Shown here: piece after piece, positions 32,980 to 42,810 of the stretch
Position numbering within the stretch: the first letter of the stretch is position 1
Layout of the letters: every line of letters starts with the position of its first letter
DNA from: Sphingomonas albertensis
GTDB taxonomy: Bacteria; Pseudomonadota; Alphaproteobacteria; Sphingomonadales; Sphingomonadaceae
Assembly: GCF_014358075.1 (NCBI RefSeq)
Contig: NZ_JACONT010000006.1
Coordinates: 62,001-126,000 of the forward strand
Reading direction: 5' to 3'
DNA length: 64,000 nt
Notes under the pieces: model-generated
The model's database searches: none
What the model was told of the DNA's origin: nothing
What the model saw: only the letters and a program-made list of their open reading frames with translations
Position numbers and translations under genes: made by a program

Positions 32980-33777
32980 ATGACGGACACCGATCATATT
33001 GGGGATCATATCGGGGATCATATCGAGGATCCCGTGGAGGTTGGCAGTGGAGACGAAACGCCGGTCGCCCGCGTTCCGCGCGGCACGGGTCGGCGCCTTC
33101 ACGGTGCGGTGGCGCACAAGCTGGGCACCGCGATATTGTCGGGGGAGTATGCACCCGGCGACACGCTGTCCGGCGAGGTCGAGTTCTCGAAAACGCTCGA
33201 CGTGTCGCGCAGCGCCTACCGCGAGGCGGTCCAGGTCCTGACCGCCAAGGGACTGGTCGAAAGTCGACCGAAGATCGGTACGCGCGTCCTGCCGCGCAGT
33301 CGGTGGAACCTGCTCGATCCCGACGTGCTCGCCTGGGCGTTTGCGGGCGAGCCCGACATCACCTTCGTCCGGGGGTTGTTCGAATTGCGCGCGATCGTCG
33401 AGCCGGCGGCGGCGGCGCTTGCCGCGGAACGGCGCGAACGAACCGACCTAAAGATCATGAAGGATGCGCTGGCGGCAATGCGGCGACATACGCTGGCTAC
33501 CGAAGCGGGGCGCGCCGCGGATCGCGAGTTTCACGACGCGGTGCTGACCGCGACGGGCAACGATGCGCTGATCGTGCTGAGTGCGAGCATCGGTGCGGCG
33601 GTCAACTGGACGACGCAGTTCAAGCAGCGCGCCCGTGCCCTGCCCCGCAATCCGATTCCCGATCACATGCTGGTCTATGACGCGATCGCCGCGGGCGATG
33701 CGAACGGCGCCAGCGCGGCGATGCGGACGCTGGTCGACCTGGCGCTGGAGGATACGAAACTGGCGATGGCGCGCTGA
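32980..33777 (+). CDS. GntR-family transcriptional regulator, FadR/FCD type
   Basis: The start at 32980 (CAGGGAGC upstream) gives 265 residues. The winged helix at about 38-105 reads HKLGTAILSGEYAPGDTLSG, SRSAYREAVQVLTAKGLVES, KIGTRVLPRSRWN. The FCD ligand domain follows with FELRAIVEPAAAALAAER and the metal-site-type AADREFHDAVLTATGN (Asp, two His) and DHMLVYDAIAAGD. Such regulators sense sugar acids. It is divergent from the dehydrogenase and probably controls the arabinose genes. Three DHIG-type repeats near residues 5-16 are unusual. Confidence 0.88.
   Translation: MTDTDHIGDHIGDHIEDPVEVGSGDETPVARVPRGTGRRLHGAVAHKLGTAILSGEYAPGDTLSGEVEFSKTLDVSRSAYREAVQVLTAKGLVESRPKIGTRVLPRSRWNLLDPDVLAWAFAGEPDITFVRGLFELRAIVEPAAAALAAERRERTDLKIMKDALAAMRRHTLATEAGRAADREFHDAVLTATGNDALIVLSASIGAAVNWTTQFKQRARALPRNPIPDHMLVYDAIAAGDANGASAAMRTLVDLALEDTKLAMAR
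32992..33027 (+). repeat. Three tandem 12-base units inside the GntR gene
   Basis: Units at 32992-33003, 33004-33015 and 33016-33027 follow GATCATATYGRG and encode DHIG-DHIG-DHIE. Each is a multiple of three bases, so copy-number change would keep the frame. They lie before the DNA-binding domain. Confidence 0.85.
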
Positions 33778-33825
33778 TCGCACGCCACCGCCGTTTCGTC
33801 GCTGCCCGCTAAATCAGCGCTAAAT

Positions 33826-33849
33826 CGGCGCCCCGGTCAAGGGGCGCCG
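33826..33849. terminator. Bidirectional terminator-like hairpin
   Basis: CGGCGCCCC (33826-33834) pairs perfectly with GGGGCGCCG (33841-33849) across a six-base loop, between the stop of the GntR gene and the convergent transporter stop. No U-tract is present on either side; placement between convergent genes is the main support. Confidence 0.5.
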
Positions 33850-33853
33850 CACT

Positions 33854-35182
33854 TCAGGAAACGGCGACAGGATCTGGCAGCGCGTCGGTCACGCGCGAGC
33901 CCCAGACCGCGTAGAACAGGATGTAGAGTTCGCACGCCGCGGTCAGCAGGAACGAGATCTGCAACCCGTAGGTATCGGCGAGCCAACCCTGAACGATCAC
34001 CAGCGCACCGCCCGCGATCGCCATGATCAGCAGCCCCGACCCTTCCTCGGTCAGCGGACCGAGGCCGCGGATGCCGAGCGTGAAGATCGTCGGGAACATG
34101 ATCGAGTGGAACAGCCCGACCGAGATCAGCGCCCACATCGCGACATGGCCGGTGGTGAAAGTCGCGATCAGCATGACGACGAATGCGCCGATGCTCGCCA
34201 CCGCCAGCACGCGCTCGGCGGGGATCGTCCGCATCACGACGCTGCCGACCAGCCGGCCGACCATCATCCCGCCCCACAGGATGAACAGATAATGCGAGGC
34301 CTGTTCGTGCGTCAGATTGCCGATCTGCGGCTGGCTGACGAAGTTGATAAACAGATTGGCGACACCGATCTCGGCTATCAGATAAATGAAGATCGCCGGG
34401 ATGCCGAGCACCAGGTTGCGGTGCGACCAGAGCGACAGCCCCTTCCGATCCGCCTTGGCCGAGCGCTGAGTGGCTGCGCCCATCGCCGGCAGCGGGAAGC
34501 GCGCGATGACGATCGCGAGCACCACCAGCACGCCCGCGACGATCAGATACGGCAGCACCACCGACTGTGCGTCGGCAAGCCGCTCGGCCGGGGTCAGCAC
34601 CGCGGTCGACCCGGCGACGGCGGTGCCCGAGGTCGAGCGGCCGAGGATCAGATAGCCGCCGAACAACGGCGCCAGCGTCGCGCCGGCCGAGTTGAACGCC
34701 TGGACCAGGTTCAATCGCGACGACGCGGTCTCGGGCGGACCGACGACGGCGACGTACGGATTGGCCGCGACCTGGAGCAGCGTGATGCCGCTCGCGATCA
34801 CGAACAGCGCGACCAGCGTGACGCCGTAGCTGGGCAGTCGCGCGGCGGGCACCATCATCAGCGCGCCGACCGCCATCAGGCCGAGCCCGAACACCATCGC
34901 GCGCTGATAGCCGACCCGCTCGATCAGCTTGGCGGACGGGATCGACGCGAAGAAATAGGCGATGAACCAGACGCTCTCGATCAGCGTGGTCTGCGTGTAA
35001 CTCAGGTCGAACACGCTGCGCAGATGCGGCAGCAAGGTGTTGTTGATGACCGTGATGAAGCCCCACATGAAGAACAGGCTGGCGAGCAGGGTCAGCGCGG
35101 AGCGGTAACTGGGACTGCCCCCCGGCGGACCCTGTGTCGCTGCGCCCTCGACGGGTCGTTGCATCTGTATCGGCATCGCCAT
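33854..35182 (-). CDS. Sugar MFS transporter, FucP/GluP type
   Basis: This 442-residue protein has about twelve membrane helices. The N-terminal FFMWGFITVINNTLLPHLR is the FucP-type signature, followed by FFASIPSAKLIERVGYQRAM between helices and LLQVAANPYVAVVGPPETASSRLNL, also characteristic. It is a proton symporter of the inner membrane. Its location next to aldose epimerase and the arabonate dehydratase indicates L-arabinose import. It is divergent from the epimerase gene across a promoter region holding a palindrome, and convergent with the GntR gene. Confidence 0.88.
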   Translation of the reverse strand: MAMPIQMQRPVEGAATQGPPGGSPSYRSALTLLASLFFMWGFITVINNTLLPHLRSVFDLSYTQTTLIESVWFIAYFFASIPSAKLIERVGYQRAMVFGLGLMAVGALMMVPAARLPSYGVTLVALFVIASGITLLQVAANPYVAVVGPPETASSRLNLVQAFNSAGATLAPLFGGYLILGRSTSGTAVAGSTAVLTPAERLADAQSVVLPYLIVAGVLVVLAIVIARFPLPAMGAATQRSAKADRKGLSLWSHRNLVLGIPAIFIYLIAEIGVANLFINFVSQPQIGNLTHEQASHYLFILWGGMMVGRLVGSVVMRTIPAERVLAVASIGAFVVMLIATFTTGHVAMWALISVGLFHSIMFPTIFTLGIRGLGPLTEEGSGLLIMAIAGGALVIVQGWLADTYGLQISFLLTAACELYILFYAVWGSRVTDALPDPVAVS

Positions 35183-35251
35183 AATCGCTCACCCTCCGTG
35201 CCATGTCGGCGACTGAACGACAGTCTTTTCCCGCATGGCTTGCTCAGAAAT

Positions 35252-35268
35252 ATATTGTCCGACTATAT
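35252..35268. promoter_or_regulatory. Palindromic operator candidate between transporter and epimerase genes
   Basis: ATATTGTCCGACTATAT is an odd palindrome centred on C35260, with one mismatch between the arms. It lies between the divergent transporter and epimerase genes. The TCCGAC core recurs near 32890, upstream of the arabinose operon, and CCGAC/GTCGG near 23770. Confidence 0.5.
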
Positions 35269-35319
35269 AGCCTCACAAGGCGCGTCAACGGCGTCGAGCG
35301 ATTAAGGACGGGAACCGAA

Positions 35320-36465
35320 ATGCGCGCAATCGGAAAAACGGGGATCATCATGGCGGCCGTGCTGACGGCGGTATCGACGCAGGCTGCGTCGGCCGCGTCG
35401 GCCAAGCGCGAGTCGTTCGGCAAATTGCCCGACGGCACCGCAATCGAAGCCGTCACGCTGACCGGCACCAATGGTGTGAGCGCGCGAATCATGACCCTCG
35501 GCGCGACGCTCCAGTCGTTGAACGCGCCCGACCGCAACGGCAAGGTGGCGGACATCACGCTCGGCTATGACGATGCCGCGAGCTACGCCAGCGCGCCCAA
35601 TTTCTGGGGCCAGACGATCGGCCGCTATGCCAACCGCATCGCCGGCGGCCGCTTCACGCTCGACGGCAAAGCGTATCAATTGCCGCTCAACGACAAGACC
35701 AACACGCTGCACGGCGGCACCGTCGGGTTCGACAAGCTGGTGTGGAAAATCGTCTCGGTCACCAACGGCGCGCAGGCAAAGGTCGTGATGACGATGACCA
35801 GCCCGGCGGGCGACCAGGGCTATCCCGGCACGTTGATGGCCAAGGTCACCTATTCGCTCGACGACAAGGGCGCGCTGACGATCGATTTCGACGCGACCAC
35901 CGATGCGCCGACGATCGTCAACATGACCAACCACGCGCTGTTCGATCTGGCCGGCGAAGGCTCGGCGACCGGGATCTACGGCCAGCGGCTGACGATCCCG
36001 GCGCGGCGCTACACCCCAGTGAACGCCACGCTGATTCCGACCGGCGAGATGAAGCCCGTTGCGGGCACGGTGTTCGACTTCACCAAGGGTCGCGCTCTGT
36101 CCGACGGCATTCGCGACGGCCGCGATCCGCAGATCGTGATCGGCCATGGCTGGGATCACAACTTCGTGCTCGACAAGGGCGCGACGCCCGAGCCCGGCCT
36201 CGCCGCCCGCGTGGAAGATCCAGCGTCGGGCCGCGTGCTCGAAGTGCTGACCACCGAGCCCGGCGTACAGTTCTATTCGGGCAATTTCCTCGACGGGTCG
36301 TTGATCGGCAAGTCGGGCCATGTCTACCGGATGGGCGACGGCCTGGCGCTCGAACCGCAGAAGTTTCCGGACACGCCCAACCAGCCCGCGTTCGGCTCTG
36401 CGCGCGTCGATCCCGGCAAGCCCTATCATCATCGCATGATCTACCGCGTCTCCGTCGCGCGTTGA
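35320..36465 (+). CDS. galM: Aldose 1-epimerase (mutarotase), exported
   Basis: The ATG at 35320 follows AAGGA and starts a signal peptide ([18 protein letters not shown]), so the enzyme is periplasmic; about 381 residues in all. GalM features are [33 protein letters not shown] (His), [14 protein letters not shown] (His), [15 protein letters not shown] and [17 protein letters not shown] with the catalytic Glu. It equilibrates sugar anomers, here probably arabinose, before dehydrogenation or uptake. The dehydratase gene begins 34 bases downstream. Confidence 0.9.
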   Translation: MRAIGKTGIIMAAVLTAVSTQAASAASAKRESFGKLPDGTAIEAVTLTGTNGVSARIMTLGATLQSLNAPDRNGKVADITLGYDDAASYASAPNFWGQTIGRYANRIAGGRFTLDGKAYQLPLNDKTNTLHGGTVGFDKLVWKIVSVTNGAQAKVVMTMTSPAGDQGYPGTLMAKVTYSLDDKGALTIDFDATTDAPTIVNMTNHALFDLAGEGSATGIYGQRLTIPARRYTPVNATLIPTGEMKPVAGTVFDFTKGRALSDGIRDGRDPQIVIGHGWDHNFVLDKGATPEPGLAARVEDPASGRVLEVLTTEPGVQFYSGNFLDGSLIGKSGHVYRMGDGLALEPQKFPDTPNQPAFGSARVDPGKPYHHRMIYRVSVAR

Positions 36466-36499
36466 TCCTACCGATCCCGATCTTCCAGAAAGCCTCCCG

Positions 36500-38314
36500 A
36501 TGACCGACCCGATGACCGACATGCCCCCCGCTTCCAGCAAGCTCCGCAGCCGCGCGTGGTTCGACAACCCCGAGAATATCGACATGACCGCGCTCTATCT
36601 CGAGCGGTATCTGAACTTCGGGCTGAGCCTGGAGGAATTGCGCTCGGGCAAGCCGATCATCGGCATCGCGCAGACCGGCAGCGACCTGAGCCCGTGCAAC
36701 CGCCACCATCTCGTGCTGGCCGAACGCCTGCGCGAAGGCATCCGTGAAGCCGGCGGGATCGCGCTCGAATTCCCCGTCCACCCGATCCAGGAAACCGGCA
36801 AGCGCCCGACCGCCGGGCTCGACCGCAACCTCGCCTATCTGGCACTGGTCGAGGTGCTCTACGGCTATCCGCTCGACGGCGTGGTCCTGACGATCGGCTG
36901 CGACAAGACCACGCCCGCGTGCCTGATGGCGGCGGCGACCGTCAACATCCCGGCGATCGCGTTGTCGGTGGGGCCGATGCTCAACGGCTGGCACAAGGGC
37001 GAGCGGACCGGGTCGGGGACGATCGTGTGGAAGGCGCGCGAGCTGCTCGCGACCGGCGCGATCGACGACGAGGGCTTCATCAAGCTCGTCGCGTCGTCCG
37101 CGCCCTCGACCGGCTATTGCAACACGATGGGCACCGCGACGACGATGAACAGCCTTGCCGAAGCGCTCGGCATGCAGCTGCCCGGCTCGGCCGCGATCCC
37201 CGCGCCGTATCGTGACCGCCAGGAGGTCGCGTACAAGACCGGCAAGCGCATCGTCGACATGGTCGCCGAGGACCTGAAGCCTTCGGACATCCTGACCAAG
37301 GAGGCGTTCCACAACGCGATCGTCGTCAATTCGGCGATCGGCGGCTCGACCAACGCACCGATCCACTTGGCCGCGATTGCGCGTCACATCGGCGTCGACC
37401 TGCCGATCGACGACTGGCAGACGCACGGCCACAAGGTGCCGCTGATGGTCAACCTTCAGCCAGCGGGCGAATATCTTGGCGAGGATTATTATCATGCCGG
37501 CGGCGTCCCCGCGGTGGTTGCCGAGCTGATGAAGCAGGGCCTGATCCACGAGGACGCGATGACCGCCAACGGCAAGTCGATCGGCGACAATTGCCGGACC
37601 GCGACGATCGAGGACGAGCGCGTCATCCGCCCGTTCGCGACGCCGTTGCTGGAGGATGCCGGCTTCATCGTGCTGCGCGGCAATCTGTTCGACTCGGCGA
37701 TCATGAAGACCAGCGTGATTTCGCCCGAGTTCCGTGACCGGTATTTGAGCAACCCGGACGATCTCGAGGCATTCGAGGGCCCCGCGGTCGTGTTCGACGG
37801 GCCGGAGGATTATCACCATCGGATCGACGATCCCTCGCTCGGGATCACGACCGACACGTTGCTGTTCATGCGTGGCGCCGGCCCGATCGGCTATCCGGGT
37901 GCGGCCGAGGTCGTGAATATGCGGCCGCCGGCGTATCTGATCCGGGAGGGGGTCCATGCTCTCCCCTGCATCGGTGACGGTCGTCAGTCGGGGACGTCGG
38001 GGTCGCCGTCGATCCTCAACGCCTCGCCTGAGGCGGCGGCGATGGGTGGGCTTGCGCTGATCCGGACCGGCGACCGGGTTCGCATCGATCTCGCCAAGGG
38101 CAGCGCCAACGTGCTGATCTCCGACGAGGAGCTCGCCGAGCGCCGCCGTGCGCTGACCGCAGACGGTGGCTATGCCTTCCCGCGCTCGCAGACGCCGTGG
38201 CAGGAAATTCAGCGCGCGACTGTCGGTCAGATGGAAACGGGTGCGATCCTGGAGGGCGCCGAGAAGTATCAGCGGATCGCGCAGACGATGGGCCTACCGC
38301 GCGACAATCACTGA
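36500..38314 (+). CDS. IlvD/Edd family dehydratase, probable L-arabonate dehydratase
   Basis: This 604-residue protein has iron-sulfur and catalytic motifs of the sugar-acid branch: [13 protein letters not shown] (Cys near 66), [28 protein letters not shown] and [20 protein letters not shown] with the catalytic Ser. It dehydrates L-arabonate (possibly other pentonates) to 2-keto-3-deoxy-arabonate. The gene follows galM closely and completes the pathway with the leftward operon. Its stop overlaps the convergent MaoC stop by a few bases. Confidence 0.9.
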   Translation: MTDPMTDMPPASSKLRSRAWFDNPENIDMTALYLERYLNFGLSLEELRSGKPIIGIAQTGSDLSPCNRHHLVLAERLREGIREAGGIALEFPVHPIQETGKRPTAGLDRNLAYLALVEVLYGYPLDGVVLTIGCDKTTPACLMAAATVNIPAIALSVGPMLNGWHKGERTGSGTIVWKARELLATGAIDDEGFIKLVASSAPSTGYCNTMGTATTMNSLAEALGMQLPGSAAIPAPYRDRQEVAYKTGKRIVDMVAEDLKPSDILTKEAFHNAIVVNSAIGGSTNAPIHLAAIARHIGVDLPIDDWQTHGHKVPLMVNLQPAGEYLGEDYYHAGGVPAVVAELMKQGLIHEDAMTANGKSIGDNCRTATIEDERVIRPFATPLLEDAGFIVLRGNLFDSAIMKTSVISPEFRDRYLSNPDDLEAFEGPAVVFDGPEDYHHRIDDPSLGITTDTLLFMRGAGPIGYPGAAEVVNMRPPAYLIREGVHALPCIGDGRQSGTSGSPSILNASPEAAAMGGLALIRTGDRVRIDLAKGSANVLISDEELAERRRALTADGGYAFPRSQTPWQEIQRATVGQMETGAILEGAEKYQRIAQTMGLPRDNH

Positions 38315-38769
38315 GGCACGCCAGCGCGCCGCTCGATCAGGGCGGTGCGCAGGCATTGGCAAACGATCTCGTCGCGCTGGTTGATCAGCCGGTGCGTGAA
38401 GGTGACGATGCCTGCGTTCGGGCGCGACTTGCTGGGCTTGAGGTCGGTCACCTCGGTCTGGCAGCGCATCGTGTCGCCGATGAACACGGGTTTCGGATGC
38501 ACCAGCTTGTCGTAGCCGAGATTGGCGACGAGCGTGCCAAGCGTCGTCTCGCCGACCGACAAACCGACCATCAGCGCGAAGGTGAAGGTGCCGTTGACGA
38601 GGATTTGGCCGAACTCGCTCGCCTTCGCCGCCTCGATGTCGAGGTGGAGCGGTTGCGGGTTGTGGGTCATGGTCGAGAACAGGAGGTTGTCCGTCTCGGT
38701 CACCGTGCGGCGGATCTCGTGCTCGATCCGGTCGCCGATGCTCCAGTCGTCGTAATAGCGGCCTGCCAT
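38308..38769 (-). CDS. MaoC family dehydratase
   Basis: This 153-residue protein ([19 protein letters not shown]) is a hotdog-fold hydratase with [19 protein letters not shown], the MaoC motif with Asp/His-type catalytic residues, and [20 protein letters not shown]. In acyl-CoA operons it hydrates enoyl-CoA; after 3-methylcrotonyl-CoA carboxylase the substrate could be 3-methylglutaconyl-CoA, although the classical enzyme for that is an enoyl-CoA hydratase. Its ATG overlaps the mccA stop by one base (TGATG). Confidence 0.85.
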   Translation of the reverse strand: MAGRYYDDWSIGDRIEHEIRRTVTETDNLLFSTMTHNPQPLHLDIEAAKASEFGQILVNGTFTFALMVGLSVGETTLGTLVANLGYDKLVHPKPVFIGDTMRCQTEVTDLKPSKSRPNAGIVTFTHRLINQRDEIVCQCLRTALIERRAGVPQ

Positions 38770-40607
38770 CAGGCGTCCTTTTCGATGCGGACGAGCATGG
38801 TGCCCTCGGTCACCTGCCCGCCCTCGATTGCGTTGAGGTCCGCAACAATGCCGTCGAACGGTGCGGTGAGGGAGTGCTCCATCTTCATCGCCTCCAGCGT
38901 GACGAGCTTCTGGCCCTTGGTGACCGTATCGCCCGCCGCGACGTCGACCGCGATGATGCGCCCGGGCATAGGCGACAGGATCGCGCCGTCCGCTGCCCCG
39001 CCCGCCGCCACGCCCGATGCACGCCACGGCTTCAGCTGCCAGGTCTGGCCGGCTTCGGAGATCAGCACGTCTTCGAACGCGGGCATCTTCCCGGCGTGTC
39101 CGTCGAGTTCGACCTCGACTGGTTCGCCGTCGAGCAGGAACGTCGCGCTGCGGCGGGCGGCGGCGTTGAGGCGGAAGCCCGCGATCGGATCGGCGGATAC
39201 CAGCGCGCCGGCGGCCTCGGTGAGAGCCTCTTCGGTCGGGTGCGTCGGCGGCATGAGCGCGTCGCCTTCGCGGGCGATCAGGCCGGTGTCGAGCGTGCCC
39301 GTAACGAAGTCGGGATGGTCGAGCGCCTCGACGAGGAACCCGGCGTTAGAGCGTACCGGCCAGACGACTGCGCCGTCGAGCGCGTCCGCCAAGGCTTCGC
39401 GCGCGGTCTCGCGGTCCTCGCCCCAGGCGATCACCTTGGCGATCATCGGGTCGTAGAAAGGCGAGATTTCCGCGCCCTGCTCGACCCCGGTATCGACGCG
39501 GGCGGTGGTGCCGAGATCGAAGCGTTCGAGCGTGCCGATGGAGGGCAGGAAACCCTTGGCGGGATCCTCGGCATAGAGCCGTGCTTCCATCGCCCAGCCG
39601 TCGATCGCCAGCTCATCCTGACGTTTCGGCAAAGGCTCGCCGCTCGCAACGCGGAGTTGCCATTCGACCAGATCCTGCCCGGTGATCTCTTCGGTGACCG
39701 GATGCTCGACCTGGAGCCGCGTGTTCATTTCCATGAACCAGATGCGGTCGGCGCGGAGGCCTTCGCTGGCGTCGGCGATGAACTCGATCGTACCGGCGCC
39801 AACGTAGTCGACCGCCTTGGCGGCCTTAACCGCGGCGGCACAGATCGCTTCGCGGGTGGCGGCGTCCATGCCCGGTGCGGGGGCTTCCTCGATCACCTTC
39901 TGGTGGCGGCGCTGGAGCGAGCAGTCGCGCTCGAACAAATGGACGACGTTGCCGTGGCTGTCGCCGAAGACCTGCACCTCGATATGGCGCGGCGAGAGGA
40001 TGTATTTCTCGATCAGGACGTCGGTATTGCCGAACGACGAGGCAGCCTCGCGCTGGCACGAGACAAGCGCGTCGGCGAAGTCGGCGGCGGTATCGACGCG
40101 GCGCATGCCCTTGCCGCCACCGCCGGCGACCGCTTTGATGAGGACCGGGTAGCCGATCGCGTCGGCCTCCACCTTCAGACGTTCGGGAGACTGGTCCTCG
40201 CCGAGATAGCCGGGCGTGACGGGTACGTCGGCGGCGATCATGCGCTGTTTCGCGGCGTCCTTGAGGCCCATCGCGCGGATGCTGTCGGGGTTGGGGCCGA
40301 CCCAGATCAGCCCGGCGTCGAGCACGGCTTGGGCGAAGTCGGCATTCTCCGAGAGGAAACCGTAGCCGGGGTGGATCGCTTCGGCACCGGTCTGCTTCGC
40401 CGCGGCGATGATGCGCTCGCCGACTAGGTAGCTTTCGCGCGCTGGGGACGCGCCGATGTGCACGGCTTCGTCGGCTTGACGGAGATGGAGCGCGTTGGCG
40501 TCGGCGTCCGAATAGACCGCGATCGTGCGGATGCCGAGCGCCCTTGCGGTGCGGATGATACGGCAGGCGATCTCGCCGCGGTTGGCGATCAGGAGGGATG
40601 TGATCAT
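38769..40607 (-). CDS. mccA: 3-methylcrotonyl-CoA carboxylase alpha (biotin carboxylase/BCCP) subunit
   Basis: The ATG at 40605-40607 gives 612 residues. The biotin carboxylase part begins MITSLLIANRGEIACRIIRT and has the ATP site AVAGGGGKGMRRV and FIEFIADAS-type region with EMNTRLQVEHPVTEE. The C-terminal biotinyl domain has EAMKMEHSL with the biotinylated Lys near residue 575. Its start overlaps the preceding small gene by four bases (ATGA). With the neighbouring carboxyltransferase it carboxylates 3-methylcrotonyl-CoA in leucine breakdown; other acyl-CoA carboxylases are alternatives. Confidence 0.9.
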   Translation of the reverse strand: MITSLLIANRGEIACRIIRTARALGIRTIAVYSDADANALHLRQADEAVHIGASPARESYLVGERIIAAAKQTGAEAIHPGYGFLSENADFAQAVLDAGLIWVGPNPDSIRAMGLKDAAKQRMIAADVPVTPGYLGEDQSPERLKVEADAIGYPVLIKAVAGGGGKGMRRVDTAADFADALVSCQREAASSFGNTDVLIEKYILSPRHIEVQVFGDSHGNVVHLFERDCSLQRRHQKVIEEAPAPGMDAATREAICAAAVKAAKAVDYVGAGTIEFIADASEGLRADRIWFMEMNTRLQVEHPVTEEITGQDLVEWQLRVASGEPLPKRQDELAIDGWAMEARLYAEDPAKGFLPSIGTLERFDLGTTARVDTGVEQGAEISPFYDPMIAKVIAWGEDRETAREALADALDGAVVWPVRSNAGFLVEALDHPDFVTGTLDTGLIAREGDALMPPTHPTEEALTEAAGALVSADPIAGFRLNAAARRSATFLLDGEPVEVELDGHAGKMPAFEDVLISEAGQTWQLKPWRASGVAAGGAADGAILSPMPGRIIAVDVAAGDTVTKGQKLVTLEAMKMEHSLTAPFDGIVADLNAIEGGQVTEGTMLVRIEKDA

Positions 40608-41089
40608 TGCACAGCGCAGCCAGTGGTCCGCGAAGACCAAGTGATGTTGGCGATCTTCCAGCGGCCCGCCTCCCGCACCATGTCGAAATGATCGGTGCCG
40701 CAATGCGCGACCTTGCCGTCGATCGTGAAGACGTAGGGCGACCAGACCATCGCGATGTCGCCGTCGATGTCGACCGCGGGATCGGTGAGGCGTTCGGCGT
40801 AGCGTTCGGGGCCGGGCTTGATCATGGCGGCGAACGCCGGCCAGGCCATGCGGCGGATGCTCCGCGTGCCGTCGGGCTTTTCCTCGGCGACGGTGGCGCC
40901 GCCGTCGGCGCGGACCTGGGCGAGGATGGCCTGCCCGTCGCGCGCGGCCAGCGCAGCGAAGAGCGCGTCGATCGGGACCATGACGCCGGCCTCTTCGGTA
41001 GCGACGGCGGGCGGCAGGCCGGTGCCTTTGACGATCGGCTGGACCGGCGTGATCTGTCCGGCGGCGAGAAGAAGTGACAGCAGGATCAT
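40604..41089 (-). CDS. NTF2-like protein embedded in the mcc operon
   Basis: The ATG at 41087-41089 gives 161 residues with a short hydrophobic N-terminus (MILLSLLLAAGQITPVQPI) that looks like a signal peptide. The rest fits the SnoaL/NTF2-like fold: VPIDALFAALAARDGQAILAQ, then MIKPGPERYAERLTDP, DGDIAMVWSPYVFTIDGK and HFDMVREAGRWKIANITW. Four bases separate it from mccB, and it overlaps mccA by ATGA, so it is cotranslated. The role in the pathway is unknown; a periplasmic location would be odd for it. Confidence 0.75.
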   Translation of the reverse strand: MILLSLLLAAGQITPVQPIVKGTGLPPAVATEEAGVMVPIDALFAALAARDGQAILAQVRADGGATVAEEKPDGTRSIRRMAWPAFAAMIKPGPERYAERLTDPAVDIDGDIAMVWSPYVFTIDGKVAHCGTDHFDMVREAGRWKIANITWSSRTTGCAVQ

Positions 41090-41093
41090 CGGG

Positions 41094-42695
41094 TTACATC
41101 CTGAACACGCCGAACGCGGGGCGTTCGGGGATGGGAGCGTTGAGCGTCGCGGCAAAGGCCAGGCCGAGCACATCACGGGTCTGCGCGGGATCGATGATGC
41201 CGTCGTCCCACAGCCGCGCGGTCGCGTACCAGGGGTTGCCCTCGTCCTCGTATTTCTGGCGGACCGGCGCCTTGAAGGCTTCGGCCTGTTCGGGCGTCCA
41301 GCTTTCCGCGTCGCGGTGGACGGTGGCGAGGACGGAGGCCGCCTGCTCGCCGCCCATCACGCTGATCCGGCTGTTGGGCCAGGTGAAGAGGAAGCGTGGG
41401 GAATAAGCGCGGCCGCACATCCCGTAATTGCCAGCGCCAAAGCTGCCGCCGATCAGCACCGTGATCTTCGGGACGGTCGCGGTGGCGACGGCCGTGACGA
41501 GCTTGGCGCCGTGCTTGGCGATGCCCTCCGCCTCGTACTTGCCGCCGACCATGAAGCCGGAGATGTTCTGGAGGAACAGTAGCGGGATCTTCCGCTGGCA
41601 GGCGAGTTCGATGAAATGCGCGCCCTTCTGTGCGCTTTCGCTGAAGAGCACGCCGTTGTTGGCGAGGATCGCGACCGGGATGCCCCAGATATGCGCGAAC
41701 CCGCAGACGAGCGAGGTGCCGTAGAGCGCCTTGAACTCGTGGAACTCACTGCCGTCGACCAGCCGCGCGATGACTTCGTGGACGTCGTAGGGCGCGCGGA
41801 CGTCGCTCGGGACGATGCCGTACAGCTCTTCGGGCGCGAACTTCGGCGGCCTGGGCTGCTGGAGGTTCACCGCGGTCTGCGCCTGCGGTTGCAGCGTCGA
41901 GACGATGTCGCGGACGATCGTCAGCGCGTGTTCGTCGTTCTCGGCGACGTGATCGACCACGCCCGAGCGGCGGCCATGCGTGTCGGCACCGCCCAGTTCC
42001 TCGGCCGAAATGACCTCGCCGGTCGCGGCTTTCACCAGAGGTGGGCCGGCGAGAAAGATCGTCCCCTGCCCGCGGACGATGATCGTCTCGTCGGACATTG
42101 CGGGGACGTACGCGCCGCCGGCGGTGCAGCTTCCCATGACGCAGGCGATCTGCGGGATGCCGAGCGCGGACATCTGCGCCTGGTTGAAGAAGATGCGACC
42201 GAAGTGATCGCGGTCGGGAAAGACCTCAGCCTGATGCGGCAGGTTGGCGCCACCGCTGTCGACGAGGTAGATGCAGGGGAGCCGGTTCTCCTGCGCGATT
42301 TCCTGCGCGCGGAGGTGTTTCTTGACGGTGAGCGGGTAGTAGGTGCCGCCCTTCACCGTCGCGTCGTTGCAGACGATCATGCACTGGCGACCGGACACGC
42401 GGCCGATGCCGACAATCAGGCCGGCGCCGGGGACTTCGTTATCGTAGAGGCCGTTCGCGACGAGCTGGCCGATTTCGAGGAAGGGCGAGCCGGGGTCGAG
42501 CAGGCGTTCGACGCGGTCGCGGGGGAGGAGCTTGCCGCGGGACGTGTGCCGCTCGCGGGACTTGGCGTTGCCGCCTAGCGCGGTTCGGGCGACGTCTTCG
42601 CGGAGGACTTCGGCAAGCGCGCGGTTGTGGGTCGCATTCGCGCGGAAGGTTTCGCTGTCGGGGGACAGCGCGGAGGTCAGGACGGGCGCGGTCAC
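41094..42695 (-). CDS. mccB: 3-methylcrotonyl-CoA carboxylase beta (carboxyltransferase) subunit
   Basis: The GTG at 42693-42695 starts [17 protein letters not shown] and gives 533 residues; the longer frame upstream runs into an intergenic hairpin repeat and is rejected. Carboxyltransferase features are [74 protein letters not shown] and [19 protein letters not shown]. The GGANLP and YEAEGI forms are typical of MCC beta. It transfers carboxybiotin CO2 to 3-methylcrotonyl-CoA. It follows ivd after a repeat element. Confidence 0.9.
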   Translation of the reverse strand: MTAPVLTSALSPDSETFRANATHNRALAEVLREDVARTALGGNAKSRERHTSRGKLLPRDRVERLLDPGSPFLEIGQLVANGLYDNEVPGAGLIVGIGRVSGRQCMIVCNDATVKGGTYYPLTVKKHLRAQEIAQENRLPCIYLVDSGGANLPHQAEVFPDRDHFGRIFFNQAQMSALGIPQIACVMGSCTAGGAYVPAMSDETIIVRGQGTIFLAGPPLVKAATGEVISAEELGGADTHGRRSGVVDHVAENDEHALTIVRDIVSTLQPQAQTAVNLQQPRPPKFAPEELYGIVPSDVRAPYDVHEVIARLVDGSEFHEFKALYGTSLVCGFAHIWGIPVAILANNGVLFSESAQKGAHFIELACQRKIPLLFLQNISGFMVGGKYEAEGIAKHGAKLVTAVATATVPKITVLIGGSFGAGNYGMCGRAYSPRFLFTWPNSRISVMGGEQAASVLATVHRDAESWTPEQAEAFKAPVRQKYEDEGNPWYATARLWDDGIIDPAQTRDVLGLAFAATLNAPIPERPAFGVFRM

Positions 42696-42700
42696 TTGAT

Positions 42701-42800
42701 TCCCCTCCCGCTCACGGGAGGGGTTAGGGGAGGGAATGCGGCCAGGAAGGACGCTTGTGGCAGGCCCTCCCCCGACCCCTCCCGCAAGCGGGAGGGGAGC
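42701..42800. repeat. GC-rich double-hairpin intergenic repeat
   Basis: The element carries two 22-base hairpins of the form CCCCTCCCGCNNRCGGGAGGGG-like, at 42702-42723 and 42776-42797, with a middle segment of about 50 bases. It lies between ivd and mccB, within one operon. A related element is at 63217-63330. Confidence 0.8.
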
Positions 42801-42810
42801 AGTAGGCGCA

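Noticed and set aside
42701..42797. CRISPR-like appearance of repeated GC-rich hairpins
   Set aside because: There are only two hairpins with no regular repeat-spacer pattern and no cas genes; they are intergenic inverted repeats. No CRISPR array was seen in the window.
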